NCBI GenBank assembly: GCA_017399685.1
Contig: JAFQBM010000014.1
Location: 1-64,000, forward strand
Direction of reading: 5' to 3'
Length of the DNA: 64,000 bases
From: Lachnospiraceae bacterium
Lineage (GTDB): Bacteria > Bacillota > Clostridia > Lachnospirales > Lachnospiraceae
Below the pieces are notes generated by a model that searched no databases, had not been told where the DNA came from, and saw only the letters and a list, made by a program, of their open reading frames with translations. Numbering within the stretch: the stretch's first letter is position 1; each line of letters opens with the position of its first letter. Both the position numbers and the translations under genes were made by a program. Positions 1-7,935 of the stretch are shown piece by piece.

Positions 1-679
1 AACCTTCTTCCGTGTCCATTACTACACCATTCTCCATGACGCCACTTTTGAGATATCTCTTTATAAGTTGTATTACTCTTTCGTCTTTCACATTTCTACG
101 TAGTAGATTTATTAGCAATTCATGGTTCAAGGTGTCAAAATATTTTGATAAATCTAGTGTCACCGCAAAGGTGTATCCTTGCTCTGCATATTCTTTTACC
201 TTGAGAATTGCATCCTTTGCACTTTTGTTTGGACGATAACCATAACTCGTCTCAATAAAGAGGGGTTCATAGATTGGCATTAACTGTTGTGCAATTGCCT
301 GTTGAATGGTTCTATCTATCACTGTTGGTATGCCAAGCTTTCGCACACCACCATCGGGTTTAGGGATTTCAACTCTCCTTACTGGAGATGGAGTATATTT
401 CCCTCTTAATATTCGGTCTGTTAACTCCTTTTGATGTTCCCTTAAATATGGGAGAGCTTCTTCCACGGTCATTCCGTCAACTCCATGCTTTCCCTTGTTT
501 GCCTTTACTCTTTTATACGCTCTGTTAAAGTTATCTTTATACAGTATCGCTTCTAAGAGTTTTGGCTGTGCACTGTCTCTTTCTTTCCATATCCGATTGA
601 ACGACCTAGACACTTTCGCATACCCTTCGTGTTCCGCACTATCTCTTTGCGAACAGCCATTGTTCATGTTTTCTGTCAT
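1..679 (-). CDS. ltrA: Group II intron-encoded reverse transcriptase/maturase, N-terminal 226 residues
   Basis: This is the N-terminal part of an LtrA-type multifunctional protein that copies and mobilises the intron (reverse transcriptase) and helps it splice (maturase). Reading leftwards from an ATG at 679, preceded by GAAAGGAGG, the frame stays open to the window edge. Recognisable blocks are KANKGKHGVDGMT (near residue 55), VEIPKPDGGVRKLGIPT (near 110), the SYGYRPNKSAKDAI block (near 150) and the first catalytic aspartate motif DLSKYFD (near 176-182). The YADD active-site box, maturase X domain and any HNH endonuclease domain would lie beyond position 1 and cannot be judged. The frame has no stop or shift, so this part is intact. 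Confidence 0.92.
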   Translation of the reverse strand, partial: MTENMNNGCSQRDSAEHEGYAKVSRSFNRIWKERDSAQPKLLEAILYKDNFNRAYKRVKANKGKHGVDGMTVEEALPYLREHQKELTDRILRGKYTPSPVRRVEIPKPDGGVRKLGIPTVIDRTIQQAIAQQLMPIYEPLFIETSYGYRPNKSAKDAILKVKEYAEQGYTFAVTLDLSKYFDTLNHELLINLLRRNVKDERVIQLIKRYLKSGVMENGVVMDTEEG

Positions 680-1120
680 TGTTAGTCATTCCTCCTTTCT
701 CGGTCATACTTAAGACTCCTACTGATTCGGTCCTTCGTCTCTCGACTACTATGACCTCTGCTGACTTCTGTGTGTTCAGCATAATCTTACGATTATAGTT
801 ACTCCTCTCAGAGCATTCCACACAGACCTCCCCAGGTACCACACGTTTCCTTCTCTCCATATATCTGCCACATTTATCATGCATGATTCCGTGTAGTTAT
901 TGGGCTTTGACTTGTGTCGCAGTCTTACCCTCATGCATAACCTCATATGTGATTTCTGTTCGTCAGACCAGAGATTTGCCCATGGGTTAGTATGTTCCCC
1001 ACATCCAGCTTCCTTCAGATTCCATCTCACGATGGACACCCTTGCTTTCGGCTATATCCTTCCCACTACCAGGCGGATTCTGGACTTACACCCGTTGGAA
1101 ACGTGCGCCGCTAGGCGCAC
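1..1120 (-). mobile_element. Group II intron, 5' part (truncated by window edge)
   Basis: On the minus strand the element begins at 1120 with GTGCGCC, matching the GUGYG start of group II introns. About 440 bases of non-coding leader follow, as expected for the folded ribozyme domains, including the GGTGTAAGTCC and GGATATAGCCGAAAGC segments familiar from clostridial introns of this kind. The intron-encoded protein then starts at 679. Only the 5' half is in the window; the rest of the reverse transcriptase, ribozyme domains V and VI and the 3' splice site lie to the left. The 5' exon side carries a strong hairpin (1127-1169) that ends seven bases from the junction. Confidence 0.88.
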
Positions 1121-1126
1121 AACTAG

Positions 1127-1169
1127 AAAAGTTCTGATTTAGAAAGGGATTTCTTAAATCAGAACTTTT
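1127..1169. terminator. Stem-loop at the intron insertion site (bidirectional terminator-like)
   Basis: A perfect 15-bp stem (1127-1141 with 1155-1169) and 13-base loop. On the plus strand the 3' arm runs into six T residues; on the minus strand it is followed by TTTTCTAGTT and then the intron 5' end at 1120. It therefore looks like an intrinsic terminator into whose downstream side the intron inserted, a target preference known for bacterial group IIC introns. Confidence 0.7.
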
Positions 1170-1202
1170 TTATGTTGCTAAAATCCAATATCTAGTATCT
1201 AT

Positions 1203-1325
1203 TTAATTACCAATACTAAGATACTGGATAAACTGCTCATTTGTTTCTGCAATCGAAAATGGTAAAGTGTCATACCTGTTTTCGACTCTAACTTTACATT
1301 CATTCATATCGCCATCACATTGCAT
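1203..1325 (-). CDS. Possible 40-residue ORF or gene remnant
   Basis: An ATG at 1325 opens a 40-residue frame ending at TAA 1203-1205. The peptide (MQCDGDMNECKVRVENRYD near its start) has the composition of real protein rather than of antisense noise. No convincing ribosome site precedes the ATG, and the frame is closed by a TGA just upstream. It lies between the aminotransferase stop and the intron-side terminator. It may be the C-terminal relic of a larger gene lost when the intron or neighbouring DNA arrived. I do not recognise a family. Confidence 0.25.
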   Translation of the reverse strand: MQCDGDMNECKVRVENRYDTLPFSIAETNEQFIQYLSIGN

Positions 1326-1341
1326 TCCAAACGTTCATAAT

Positions 1342-2409
1342 TTATACCAATTTTATCAAAAATTCCTCTATATTTTCTGCTAACTCCTCATAATCACAAA
1401 GCTTTAAATTTCCAATATGAGAAACCCTTATGCTTCGTTTTCCTAATTTTCCTCCAGTAGGATTCACCATCTGACCTTTTTCGTTCTTTAAAAATGCAAC
1501 CAAACCTTCCGCAATCTCGTTTTCAAATAATAGCGGAGTCATCGCATTTGATAGTGGAAACGTCGGAATCTCAACCGGAAGATTCTTTATTCTTTTCCGA
1601 AAGAAAAGAGCACGTTGTTCTACTTCTTTCACCTGTGCTTCTACACCACGTTCCAATATCTTTTCCAACCTGTCATGTAATTCATAATGAATGCCAACCG
1701 CAGGTGTAAAAGGAGTTTGTCCTCTTTTTATATTTTTAAGATAATCAGAAAAATCAAAATATAGCGAAAGAACCGAATTCTTCTCCACCTTCTTTTGCAT
1801 TCTTTCACTTAAAGCCACCATGGAAATTCCCGGTGCTAAACATAATCCCTTTTGTGAACTAAGAATCGTGACATCAATGCTATATTTCCTCATTGAGTAA
1901 GGGTCACATAAAAACGTACTAATAGCATCGACTATGAAATACATTTCATTTTCTTTGCAAAATCTATCTAATAATTCTATATCATATAACTGTCCTGTCT
2001 GGGTTTCATGTAGATTTACCAACAATGCATTATATCCCTGTCCGTTATATTGATATAATTTTTCTTCTGTCAAGGTTTCCCCATCTTCTAACTTCACTAC
2101 ATCAAAAGGAATCTTATGAATCTGACAGATATCCACAAACCTTTCACCAAAGGTTCCCCCAACGATAATTAACACTTTATCATTTTCATTCAGACAATTC
2201 ATTACCACAGCTTCCATTGCCCCAGTTCCAGATGCTGTTAACATGATGATTTCGGTGCTTTCCTCTGCATCCAGGCATTCCTTTAACATTTTTACATTTT
2301 CATGATTCAATTTGGAAAATTCCTCCGTACGAAAATACGGGATGCTTTTTGCCCTTACTTCCAAAGTGGAATCATACATCTGTGTCGGACCTACCGTAAA
2401 TAACTTCAT
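1342..2409 (-). CDS. Class V PLP-dependent aminotransferase
   Basis: A 355-residue fold-type I aminotransferase of the class V group (relatives are alanine-glyoxylate, serine-pyruvate and 2-aminoethylphosphonate transaminases). The N-terminus MKLFTVGPTQMYDS and the glycine-rich block LTASGTGAMEAVV (near residue 60) are typical, and the PLP-binding lysine is expected in SSQKGLCLAPG (near 190). The start at 2409 has a GGAAGAAGG-type ribosome site. It is the last gene of the glycan operon, 18 bases after the UDP-sugar dehydratase, so it may aminate a small molecule attached to the glycan. Together with a distant LicC/PntC-like nucleotidyltransferase and LicD proteins, a 2-aminoethylphosphonate or similar head group is conceivable, but no PEP mutase or phosphonopyruvate decarboxylase is in the window. 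Family is secure; substrate is not. Confidence 0.82.
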   Translation of the reverse strand: MKLFTVGPTQMYDSTLEVRAKSIPYFRTEEFSKLNHENVKMLKECLDAEESTEIIMLTASGTGAMEAVVMNCLNENDKVLIIVGGTFGERFVDICQIHKIPFDVVKLEDGETLTEEKLYQYNGQGYNALLVNLHETQTGQLYDIELLDRFCKENEMYFIVDAISTFLCDPYSMRKYSIDVTILSSQKGLCLAPGISMVALSERMQKKVEKNSVLSLYFDFSDYLKNIKRGQTPFTPAVGIHYELHDRLEKILERGVEAQVKEVEQRALFFRKRIKNLPVEIPTFPLSNAMTPLLFENEIAEGLVAFLKNEKGQMVNPTGGKLGKRSIRVSHIGNLKLCDYEELAENIEEFLIKLV

Positions 2410-2427
2410 CTTATACCTTCTTCCTAT

Positions 2428-3435
2428 CTACCGTAACTGTTCTTGTACATAATCCAATTTCAAAAGAACTTCTTTTACTTCCTCTACATTTAAAATCTGT
2501 GTATTATCCGAATTAAACTCCTCAAGTCTTGCCTTTTCTACTTGTCCTTCTTCAAAATACTTACCATAATTTAAATCCCGGTTATCTGCCGGTACACGGA
2601 AAAACTTACCCAAATCAAATGCATGCAAACTTTCTTCTTTGGTTAATAGGGTTTCATATTTTTTCTCACCATGACGTGTACCAATATAATGAATTTCATT
2701 ATTCGCCCCGAAAATTTCCTTTACTGCCTGAGCCAAAACAGCTATGGTACAAGCGGGTGCCTTTTGCACCATAATATCTCCTGCTTCCGCATTTTGAAAA
2801 GCAAATAAAACCAAATCCACTGCCTCTTCTAAACTCATGATAAATCTTGTCATTTCCGGATTGGTGATAGTAATGGGTTTTCCACTCTTAATCTGTTCGA
2901 TAAATAAAGGAATTACAGAACCTCTGGAACACATTACATTACCATATCTGGTACCACAGATAGTGGTCGTGTCTGTCGTTCTGGATTTCGCTACAAAAAC
3001 ACGTTCCATCATCGCCTTGCTGATACCCATGGCATTGATAGGATAAGCTGCCTTATCCGTAGAAAGGCATACTACCTTTTTTACTCCTTCATTAATCGCC
3101 GCTGTCAACACATTATCGGTTCCTATGATATTCGTTCGCACCGCCTCCATAGGGAAAAACTCGCAAGACGGAACCTGCTTTAGCGCTGCCGCATGAAATA
3201 TATAATCCACTCCATGAATACTGTCTGCTACACTTCTGCTGTCTCTTACGTCCCCGATGTTAAATTTAATCTTTGGATTATTATATTGTTTACGCATATC
3301 ATCCTGTTTTTTTTCATCTCTGGAAAATATGCGAATTTCTTTGATATCAGTATCCAAAAAACGTTTTAAAACTGCATTACCAAAGGAACCGGTTCCTCCT
3401 GTAATCATTAAGGTTTTGTCTTTAAACATTCCCAT
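2428..3435 (-). CDS. UDP-GlcNAc 4,6-dehydratase/5-epimerase (CapE/FnlA/WbjB type)
   Basis: An extended short-chain dehydrogenase of 335 residues. It should remove water from UDP-GlcNAc to give a 4-keto-6-deoxy sugar and invert C5, the first step to UDP-L-FucNAc or UDP-L-QuiNAc. Visible motifs are the NAD(P)-binding TGGTGSFG near the N-terminus, the STDKAA block and MGISK. The MxxxK in place of YxxxK is the known signature of CapE-type enzymes. A longer reading from a GTG at 3450 is possible, but GGAGG then lies inside the coding sequence, eight bases before the ATG at 3435, so 3435 is preferred. That leaves a two-base gap after the epimerase stop, a tightly coupled pair. Clustering with the next two genes supports the pathway assignment. 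Confidence 0.88.
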   Translation of the reverse strand: MGMFKDKTLMITGGTGSFGNAVLKRFLDTDIKEIRIFSRDEKKQDDMRKQYNNPKIKFNIGDVRDSRSVADSIHGVDYIFHAAALKQVPSCEFFPMEAVRTNIIGTDNVLTAAINEGVKKVVCLSTDKAAYPINAMGISKAMMERVFVAKSRTTDTTTICGTRYGNVMCSRGSVIPLFIEQIKSGKPITITNPEMTRFIMSLEEAVDLVLFAFQNAEAGDIMVQKAPACTIAVLAQAVKEIFGANNEIHYIGTRHGEKKYETLLTKEESLHAFDLGKFFRVPADNRDLNYGKYFEEGQVEKARLEEFNSDNTQILNVEEVKEVLLKLDYVQEQLR

Positions 3436-3437
3436 CT

Positions 3438-4562
3438 TTATTTCCTCCACACACGCTCATCTATAATTCTTGTATAGCTTTGAATCATTCGAATTACTAT
3501 TGAGGATACATTCTCTTCCTCATAATCCGGAACCTTGCTTCCAAATTCTCCTATCTCAGCCATCTTTACTGCCATATCCACAGACTGAAGCAAGGAATCT
3601 CCTTTGATACCACCGATGATATAGCATCCCTTGTCCAAGGATTCCGGTCTTTCCGTTGAAGTTCGAATGCATACCGCCGGAAAATGGCTAATGGCTGATT
3701 CTTCCGGCATGGTTCCACTATCCGATACTACACAATAAGCATGTTTCATCAAAGCACTATAATCGGTAAAATTAAATGGTGGCATTTTCTTTACCAATTC
3801 ATGGAATTGAAAGCCTCTTTCTTCAATGAACTTCGCACTTCTAGGATGCATGGAATAAATAATAGGCATTTGATACGTTTGCGCCATGGTGTTTACCGCA
3901 TTCATTAAGCTCATAAAGTTTTCTTCATGATCGATATTTTCTTCTCTATGTGACGAAAGTACAATATAATTCTTCTCTGTTAAATTTAATGTTTCTAATA
4001 CTTTACTTTCGTTAATTTCCTTTTCATGTGCTAAAATAATTTCTTTCATCGGAGAACCGGTTACATAAATATGCTCCTTACGCACACCCTCTGATATCAA
4101 ATATCTTCTGGCATGTTCGGTATAAGGAAGGTGAATGTCAGCGATATGATCTACGATTCTTCGATTGGTTTCTTCCGGTAAATTCTCATCAAAACAACGG
4201 TTTCCGGCTTCCATATGGAAAATAGGTACTTTTAATCTTTTTGCCGAAATCGCAGATAATGCTGAATTCGTATCCCCTAAAATTAATAAGGCATCCGGTT
4301 TTAATTCCTGCATTAACGCATAAGACTTTGCTATGATATTTCCAATGGTTTCACCTAAATTGTCACCTACTACATTCAAATAATAGTCCGGCTTACGAAG
4401 TCCTAAATCTTCGTAAAATATATCATTTAACCTTGCATCATAATTTTGTCCGGTATGCACAAAGATGTGTTCAAAATAAATATCTGCTTTTTTTATAATT
4501 TCCGATAACCGAATCAATTCCGGTCTGGTACCTACGATGGTCATTACTTTTAACTTCTTCAT
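3438..4562 (-). CDS. UDP-N-acetylglucosamine 2-epimerase family (CapG/FnlC/WbjD type)
   Basis: A 374-residue non-hydrolysing 2-epimerase of the WecB superfamily. Motifs in order are GTRPE (near residue 11), GDTNSALS (near 95), HMEAGNRCFDENLPEE (near 120), SSHREENID (near 210), SDSGTMPEES and TERPE (near 290-310). In the L-aminosugar pathway this class inverts C2 after 4-reduction to give UDP-L-FucNAc or UDP-L-QuiNAc. The ATG at 4562 follows GGAGC and lies just after the reductase stop at 4566. Gene order reductase, epimerase, dehydratase, all minus strand and nearly touching, indicates one operon. WecB-like ManNAc synthesis is the alternative, but the neighbours argue for the L-sugar route. 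Confidence 0.88.
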   Translation of the reverse strand: MKKLKVMTIVGTRPELIRLSEIIKKADIYFEHIFVHTGQNYDARLNDIFYEDLGLRKPDYYLNVVGDNLGETIGNIIAKSYALMQELKPDALLILGDTNSALSAISAKRLKVPIFHMEAGNRCFDENLPEETNRRIVDHIADIHLPYTEHARRYLISEGVRKEHIYVTGSPMKEIILAHEKEINESKVLETLNLTEKNYIVLSSHREENIDHEENFMSLMNAVNTMAQTYQMPIIYSMHPRSAKFIEERGFQFHELVKKMPPFNFTDYSALMKHAYCVVSDSGTMPEESAISHFPAVCIRTSTERPESLDKGCYIIGGIKGDSLLQSVDMAVKMAEIGEFGSKVPDYEEENVSSIVIRMIQSYTRIIDERVWRK

Positions 4563-4565
4563 ATC

Positions 4566-5423
4566 TTAAGCTCCTTCATACTGTCGATATAATTCCCGAT
4601 GTTCTTCTATCCAGTTTCCCATATCCAGAATCATTTCTTCATATCCAGGTACAAAAAACAAACACTCTTCTTTCGTGTTCTTTAAAGATTTATCACTCAT
4701 GACATCTGTGTTTTTAAGAATCTCAATTTCTTGTTTCCTGCAATATTTTTGAAATAATCCTAACAGCTCATATTTACTGATGATCTGATTGTTTACCAGA
4801 TGATATAGCCCAGTTACCGTTTTCTTTCCTACTTCTTCTATGGCTTTCGCCAGTTGTAGCGTCGTAACTCCAGACCATATGACTTTCTCATATCCTTCGA
4901 CTCTTCCAGTTTGATTCATAAACCAATGAAATAAGCCAATCCCATTTTGTTTTAATTCCGGGCCAATAATGGAAGTTCGGATGGTCAAATTTTTATCATC
5001 CACGACTTCCCCTAATGCTTTAGAACGCCCATAATAAGAAGTGGCATCCGGAATATCCTGCTCCGTATAACACCCTTTCGTTCCTTCAAATACGCAATCG
5101 GTACTGATATGTATCAGCTTGGTTTCAGAATCCTTGATACAATCCGCTAAAAAATGTGGAAATACACTGTTAAGATAAATTCCATCTGTAGGATTCGCAT
5201 CCACAAATTTATTTAATACACCAACTCCATTGATAATATAATCATAATGTGCTGAGTGGATTGCCTTCCTTACTTCATCCTTGTCCAAGGCATTTCCAAG
5301 GATAGTATTACAACATTTGCTGTCTGTTCTTGCAAATCCAGTCACTTCATGCCCTTTTTCTATTAGATATTGAGCAATCATATGCCCCGCCATACCATTG
5401 CTGCCGTAAACCAAATATTTCAA
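4566..5423 (-). CDS. RmlD-like 4-ketoreductase of a UDP-L-aminosugar pathway
   Basis: A 285-residue RmlD-type SDR. It has the NAD(P)-binding VYGSNGMAGHMIAQYL at the N-terminus, an ISTDCVFEG block near residue 105 and the YxxxK catalytic pair in YYGRSKALGE near 130. It should reduce the C4 ketone made by the neighbouring dehydratase. The start is TTG at 5423 with AGGAG upstream. It lacks the C-terminal cupin domain of CapF/FnlB/WbjC (UDP-L-FucNAc pathway) and in length resembles the shorter reductases reported for UDP-L-QuiNAc synthesis (WbvR type), so the end product is undecided. A decayed copy of its 5' part lies at 7590-7897. Confidence 0.82.
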   Translation of the reverse strand: MKYLVYGSNGMAGHMIAQYLIEKGHEVTGFARTDSKCCNTILGNALDKDEVRKAIHSAHYDYIINGVGVLNKFVDANPTDGIYLNSVFPHFLADCIKDSETKLIHISTDCVFEGTKGCYTEQDIPDATSYYGRSKALGEVVDDKNLTIRTSIIGPELKQNGIGLFHWFMNQTGRVEGYEKVIWSGVTTLQLAKAIEEVGKKTVTGLYHLVNNQIISKYELLGLFQKYCRKQEIEILKNTDVMSDKSLKNTKEECLFFVPGYEEMILDMGNWIEEHRELYRQYEGA

Positions 5424-5992
5424 TTTGACTCATCTCCTGTTTGTATTATGCACTTCTTTATTTACGATTTATTATACCATTATATATGTCAATTCATCTT
5501 ATGACCAAAATCACTTGTATTCTTAACATTCTTGATAAAATGCCACTAATGTGGCATCTATTTACATACAATGTCAGATGACTTTATTATACTTCTTTTT
5601 ATGTCTTTTTTCCACTATATTTTTTATATCCGTATATCAATACAAAACTGATTACTGTACAGTGACCTTTATTCATATTTAAAGACGTTTAAAGACAATT
5701 TATCAATTTTCACTTGCTTTTTATGCATTATCGTTATAACATAAGAATATAAACATTTCGTTACTATTACATAGAGCAGTAACAAACATTTCTAATATTA
5801 CATGGAATGAACCAGGTAAACTTCTTGCAAAAATTTATGAAATTACATATACTATACTCAGAACTTTACATTCTGTTTTTATCCTAAAAGAAACTTTCAA
5901 CATAATTTCCTATATGCAAAGAAAAGATTGAAAACCTTAGAGTATGAATCTTAATATGAAGTAAAAGAAGAAAAATCACATAATTTGGCCGA

Positions 5993-6158
5993 AATTATTC
6001 ACGGCCTTAATCATAGAAAGATGATGGTGCAAGTTTACTTGCGAATCATCAGCTTTCTATGATTAAAAGGTCAATTGACGTAGCTTGTAAACAGGTGACA
6101 CATCAATGTGGCACCTAGCCACTTTAGTGGCGGTTTACAAGATATGTCGTGAATAATT
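5993..6158. repeat. Multi-hairpin structured repeat element
   Basis: An 11-bp outer stem (AATTATTCACG at 5993-6003 with CGTGAATAATT at 6148-6158) encloses two branches. The first is a 14-bp stem (6007-6020 with 6053-6066) with further pairing inside. The second is a 9-bp stem (CTTGTAAAC at 6084-6092 with GTTTACAAG at 6133-6141) that itself holds two small hairpins (6093-6116 and 6118-6131). The right-hand part (6105-6147) has a diverged relative at 21491-21532, so this is a dispersed element rather than a simple terminator. It could be a non-autonomous mobile repeat or a transcribed structured RNA. Confidence 0.7.
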
Positions 6159-6199
6159 GAGGTTTGGTATTCTGCACACTTTTTTAGAAAAGATTCGTG

Positions 6200-6285
6200 T
6201 TTTTATGTTTTGAATGTTTTTACATTCTAAATATTTTATATTCTAAGTGTTTTTATGTTCTAAACGTTTTTATATAAAAGTATTT
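6200..6285. repeat. Degenerate AT-rich tandem repeat
   Basis: About five imperfect units of 15-19 bases, each built on a GTTTTTAT core followed by TTCTAA-like or TTTTGAA-like sequence, between the structured repeat and the Rpn gene. Units differ by substitutions and small length changes. No function can be assigned; it may hold the promoter of the plus-strand gene. Confidence 0.5.
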
Positions 6286-6348
6286 CCTGTATTTATATCC
6301 ATGTAGCAAAAAAAATGCTTCATTTAGCATTTCAAAACGGAGGTACTT

Positions 6349-7527
6349 ATGAAAAAAAATGAGACTATCATTTCTGATGACTTGATTACACAAAATGCTT
6401 GCTGGCAGTATGATGAACATGCGAAAAATCTCTTGGCAGATAAGGAAATTTTAGCATACATTCTAAAATATGCTACAGATGAATTTAAGAATATGCCCAT
6501 AAAGGATATCATCCCATGTATTGAAGGAACTCCTGAAATAGGAAGGACTCCCGTTTCTCCCGGACTTACCAATACACCCAAGATAACCGGCGAAAATACC
6601 GAAGATACGATTCTCGGGGAAGGTTTTATTACCTTTGATATCAAAACCAGTGCGATTTCCAAAGAACGTATAAAAATTATCATTGATGTAGAAGCACAAA
6701 AAAGTATGATTCTAAAATATCCCATCGAAAAAAGGGTCGTTTTCTATCTCGCACGAATGATATCTTCCCAGAAGAACAGGGAATTTACAGGCGACGCTTA
6801 CCAGAACATAAAAAAAGTTTACTCCATATGGATTTGTATGAATGTAGATGAGAAAAATAAGAGAGATTCCATTACGAAATTTTCGTTTTCCTGTGAAAAT
6901 ATTATCGGGAATTATGTTCCCCAAAAAAGCAACTATGATTTGATGACAGGGGTTCTGATTTGTGTTTCAAATAAAGTATCGGAAGATAATATTGATAATA
7001 ATAGGGATTCTGAAGATAGTAGTTTATCAGAAGAAGAAACAATAACGAAAAAAGGCCCAAAATCAGAAAGTAACAAGATTTTAGAAGATGAACGGAAATT
7101 AATCGGATTACTAAAAACTTTATTTTCTAATGAATTGTCTCAAACCGAAAAGAAGGAATCCTTACAAAATAACTATGATATTCAGATGAATGAAACGATA
7201 GACAAGGAGCTGATGAGTATGTGTAATTTAGGATATGGTGTATATGAACGTGGCTTAGAATGTGGCTTGGAGCGTGGATTAGAACAAGGATTAGAACAGG
7301 GCTTAGAACAGGGCTTAGAACGTGGTGAAATAAGAAATATGCTTCATCTCGTTGAAAAGAAATATAGAAAAGGTAAATCCTGCTATGAAATTGCGAACGA
7401 ACTGGAAACAGACTTATATATCATCGAGCAGATATATGAAGTATTGGAACATGCAGAAATGGATGCCAGTGAGAAAGAGTTAGTGGATATTTTAGTAGAA
7501 AAGAATATCCTGCAGCATATGGTGTGA
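6349..7527 (+). CDS. Rpn-family PD-(D/E)XK nuclease / putative transposase
   Basis: A 392-residue member of the Rpn (recombination-promoting nuclease) group. E. coli RpnA is a DNA endonuclease that raises RecA-independent recombination; members are often annotated as transposases. The nuclease core is visible as FDIKTSAIS followed by IIIDVEAQKS (residues about 93-125). Residues about 215-245 are acidic and probably disordered. Near 300 come four to six GLE(Q/R/C)G repeats, then a helical tail (RNMLHLVEKKYRKGKSCYEIA) typical of the family. An ATG at 6349 follows GGAGG. It is plus strand, opposite to all neighbours, and lies between two parts of what looks like a duplicated reductase gene, consistent with insertion or recombination here. 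Confidence 0.85.
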   Translation: MKKNETIISDDLITQNACWQYDEHAKNLLADKEILAYILKYATDEFKNMPIKDIIPCIEGTPEIGRTPVSPGLTNTPKITGENTEDTILGEGFITFDIKTSAISKERIKIIIDVEAQKSMILKYPIEKRVVFYLARMISSQKNREFTGDAYQNIKKVYSIWICMNVDEKNKRDSITKFSFSCENIIGNYVPQKSNYDLMTGVLICVSNKVSEDNIDNNRDSEDSSLSEEETITKKGPKSESNKILEDERKLIGLLKTLFSNELSQTEKKESLQNNYDIQMNETIDKELMSMCNLGYGVYERGLECGLERGLEQGLEQGLEQGLERGEIRNMLHLVEKKYRKGKSCYEIANELETDLYIIEQIYEVLEHAEMDASEKELVDILVEKNILQHMV

Positions 7528-7543
7528 TTAAATTTCGATTAAA

Positions 7544-7589
7544 CGTAAGCGATGAATAACTTTGTATGTAATGTTATTCATCGCTTACG
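7544..7589. terminator. 17-bp stem-loop after the Rpn gene
   Basis: CGTAAGCGATGAATAAC (7544-7560) pairs perfectly with 7573-7589 across a 12-base loop. It lies 17 bases after the Rpn stop, so it can end that transcript, although no long T-run follows. Its right arm abuts the breakpoint of the reductase pseudogene (7590), so it may instead mark an insertion boundary. Confidence 0.6.
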
Positions 7590-7897
7590 AATCAGCTTGG
7601 TTTCTGAATTCTTAATACAATCCGCTTAAAAATGCGTAAATACACTATTAAGATAAATCCCCTCGTTCGGATTAGCGTCCACAAATTTATTACACCAACT
7701 CCATTGATAATATAATCATAATGCGCCGAATGGATTGCCTTCTTTACTTCACTCTTGTCCAAAGCATTTCCAAGGATGGTATTACAACATTTGCTGTCTG
7801 TTCTTGCAAATCCGATCACTTCATGTCCTTTTTCTGTTAGATATTAAGCAATCGTATGAGCCGCCATACCATTGCTGCCAAAAACCAAATAATTCAA
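7590..7897 (-). pseudogene. Decayed 5' fragment of the RmlD-like reductase gene
   Basis: This is a second, broken copy of the first third of the gene at 4566-5423. A TTG start at 7897 and its AGGAG site are preserved. A 41-residue stretch beginning GFARTDSKCCN differs from the intact gene at only two positions. The copy has a nonsense codon at residue 18 (CAA-type codon now TAA) and a 4-bp deletion that shifts the frame after GVGV. It stops abruptly at about 7590, next to the Rpn-side hairpin. It is therefore non-functional. It implies either a tandem duplication followed by insertion, or replacement of an older L-sugar cassette by the intact one to the left. Confidence 0.9.
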
Positions 7898-7935
7898 TTT
7901 GACTCATCTCCTATTTGCCTTAAAACTTTCTTATC

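Larger units (their letters stand above)
5424..6348. other. Long intergenic region between the sugar-reductase gene and an Rpn gene
   Basis: No open gene of credible length is visible. The stretch should contain the minus-strand promoter for the reductase operon; AT-rich boxes near 5470-5500 include TATAAT-like sequences, but their partners have ambiguous spacing. A small hairpin (TGCCAC, TAAT loop, GTGGCA) sits at 5541-5556. A large structured repeat occupies 5993-6158 and a degenerate AT-rich tandem array lies at about 6200-6285. The plus-strand Rpn gene has a GGAGG site at about 6339. Confidence 0.6.

Noticed and set aside
12-239. Plus-strand ORF at the left end
   Set aside because: It is antisense to the clear reverse transcriptase frame on the minus strand and has no ribosome site.
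639-1039. Two overlapping minus-strand ORFs between the intron 5' end and the reverse transcriptase start
   Set aside because: They lie in the ribozyme RNA domain of the group II intron, whose conservation is structural rather than coding.
1342-2409. Naming the aminotransferase phnW
   Set aside because: Family membership is clear, but without PEP mutase and decarboxylase genes the phosphonate substrate is not supported.
5470-5500. TTGACA and TATAAT boxes upstream of the reductase gene
   Set aside because: The obvious TTGACA is only ten bases from the better TATAAT; other pairings have poor -35 boxes, so no promoter was called.
6200-6285. CRISPR-like array
   Set aside because: Units are short, AT-rich and imperfect, without unique spacers, and no cas gene is in the window.
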